Below are positions 31,073-31,126 of a stretch of DNA of 31,126 nt, piece by piece. The notes beneath the pieces were generated by a model. It was not told the DNA's origin. It was given only the letters and a program-made list of their open reading frames with translations, and made no database searches. Numbering within the stretch: the first letter of the stretch is position 1; each line of letters opens with the position of its first letter. The translations under genes were made by a program, and so were the position numbers. This DNA comes from an uncultured bacterium (GTDB taxonomy: Bacteria > Actinomycetota > Coriobacteriia > Coriobacteriales > Coriobacteriaceae): positions 1-31,126 of the forward strand of contig CAJMNK010000019.1 of NCBI GenBank assembly GCA_905214905.1, in the 5' to 3' direction.

Positions 31073-31126
31073 GGCCCGTTCGTCTAGCGGTTTAGGACGC
31101 CGCCCTCTCAAGGCGGAGATCACCAG
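31073..31126 (+). tRNA. tRNA-Glu (anticodon CTC), 3' end beyond the window
   Basis: The sequence starts GGCCCGT TC GTCTAGCGG, the usual tRNA-Glu acceptor and D-arm. The anticodon arm is CCGCC, loop CTCTCAA, GGCGG, giving anticodon CTC for GAG codons. The variable region follows and the window ends at the T-arm (ACCAG), so the last third is not visible. Confidence 0.93.

Noticed and set aside
1..31126. CRISPR array, prophage or defence system
   Set aside because: No regularly spaced direct repeats, integrase, phage structural or nuclease genes were seen.

Overview
The window looks like chromosome of a high-GC actinobacterium of the class Coriobacteriia, most likely Collinsella or a close relative. 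This is inferred from the proteins (L24 with a C-terminal zinc finger, HTH-less BirA, FabK-type enoyl reductase, ptsHI followed by PfkB kinases) and the GC-rich codon use. No 16S gene or database search was available, so the genus is an inference.

Layout. (1) 1-1490 is a decayed end: the 3' part of mtnN abuts an IS3-type transposase remnant that has lost its catalytic centre, followed by about 700 bases without a convincing gene. (2) 1493-7339, minus strand, is a ribosomal protein operon rplC-rplD-rplW-rplB-rpsS-rplV-rpsC-rplP-rpmC-rpsQ-rplN-rplX that stops at a strong terminator after rplX. (3) 7340-7798 holds the structured leader of that operon and a hairpin element with a perfect 49-bp inverted repeat. 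(4) 7799-10984, minus: a histidine phosphatase, a cation diffusion facilitator and a lone PTS EIIC. (5) 11025-20202, minus: a ten-gene type II fatty acid synthesis operon, fabH-acpP-fabK-fabD-fabG-fabF-accB-fabZ-accC-accDA, whose last gene is a fusion of both carboxyltransferase subunits. birA, which biotinylates AccB, is divergent from it across two operator-like repeats. (6) 21217-24683, minus: rpsL-rpsG-fusA-rpsJ with no tuf. (7) From 25163, plus: ptsH-ptsI, two tandem PfkB-family sugar-phosphate kinases, cca, and the 5' part of a tRNA-Glu cut by the window end.

The genes group into translation (r-proteins, EF-G, Cca, tRNA), membrane lipid supply (malonyl-CoA formation to elongation, plus biotin ligase) and PTS-driven sugar uptake feeding glycolysis. 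rpsJ lies with fusA, about 14 kb from rplC, so the usual str-S10-spc arrangement is opened by the fatty acid block and cut after rplX.

The most striking signals are non-coding. A 67-base core occurs twice (7648-7714 on the minus strand, 24926-24992 on the plus strand), closed by inverted arms, with 60 of 67 positions identical and several differences that are compensatory base-pair changes; this is the pattern of a structured RNA or a structured mobile repeat. A separate 24-base motif recurs ahead of rplC, rplB and rpsL.
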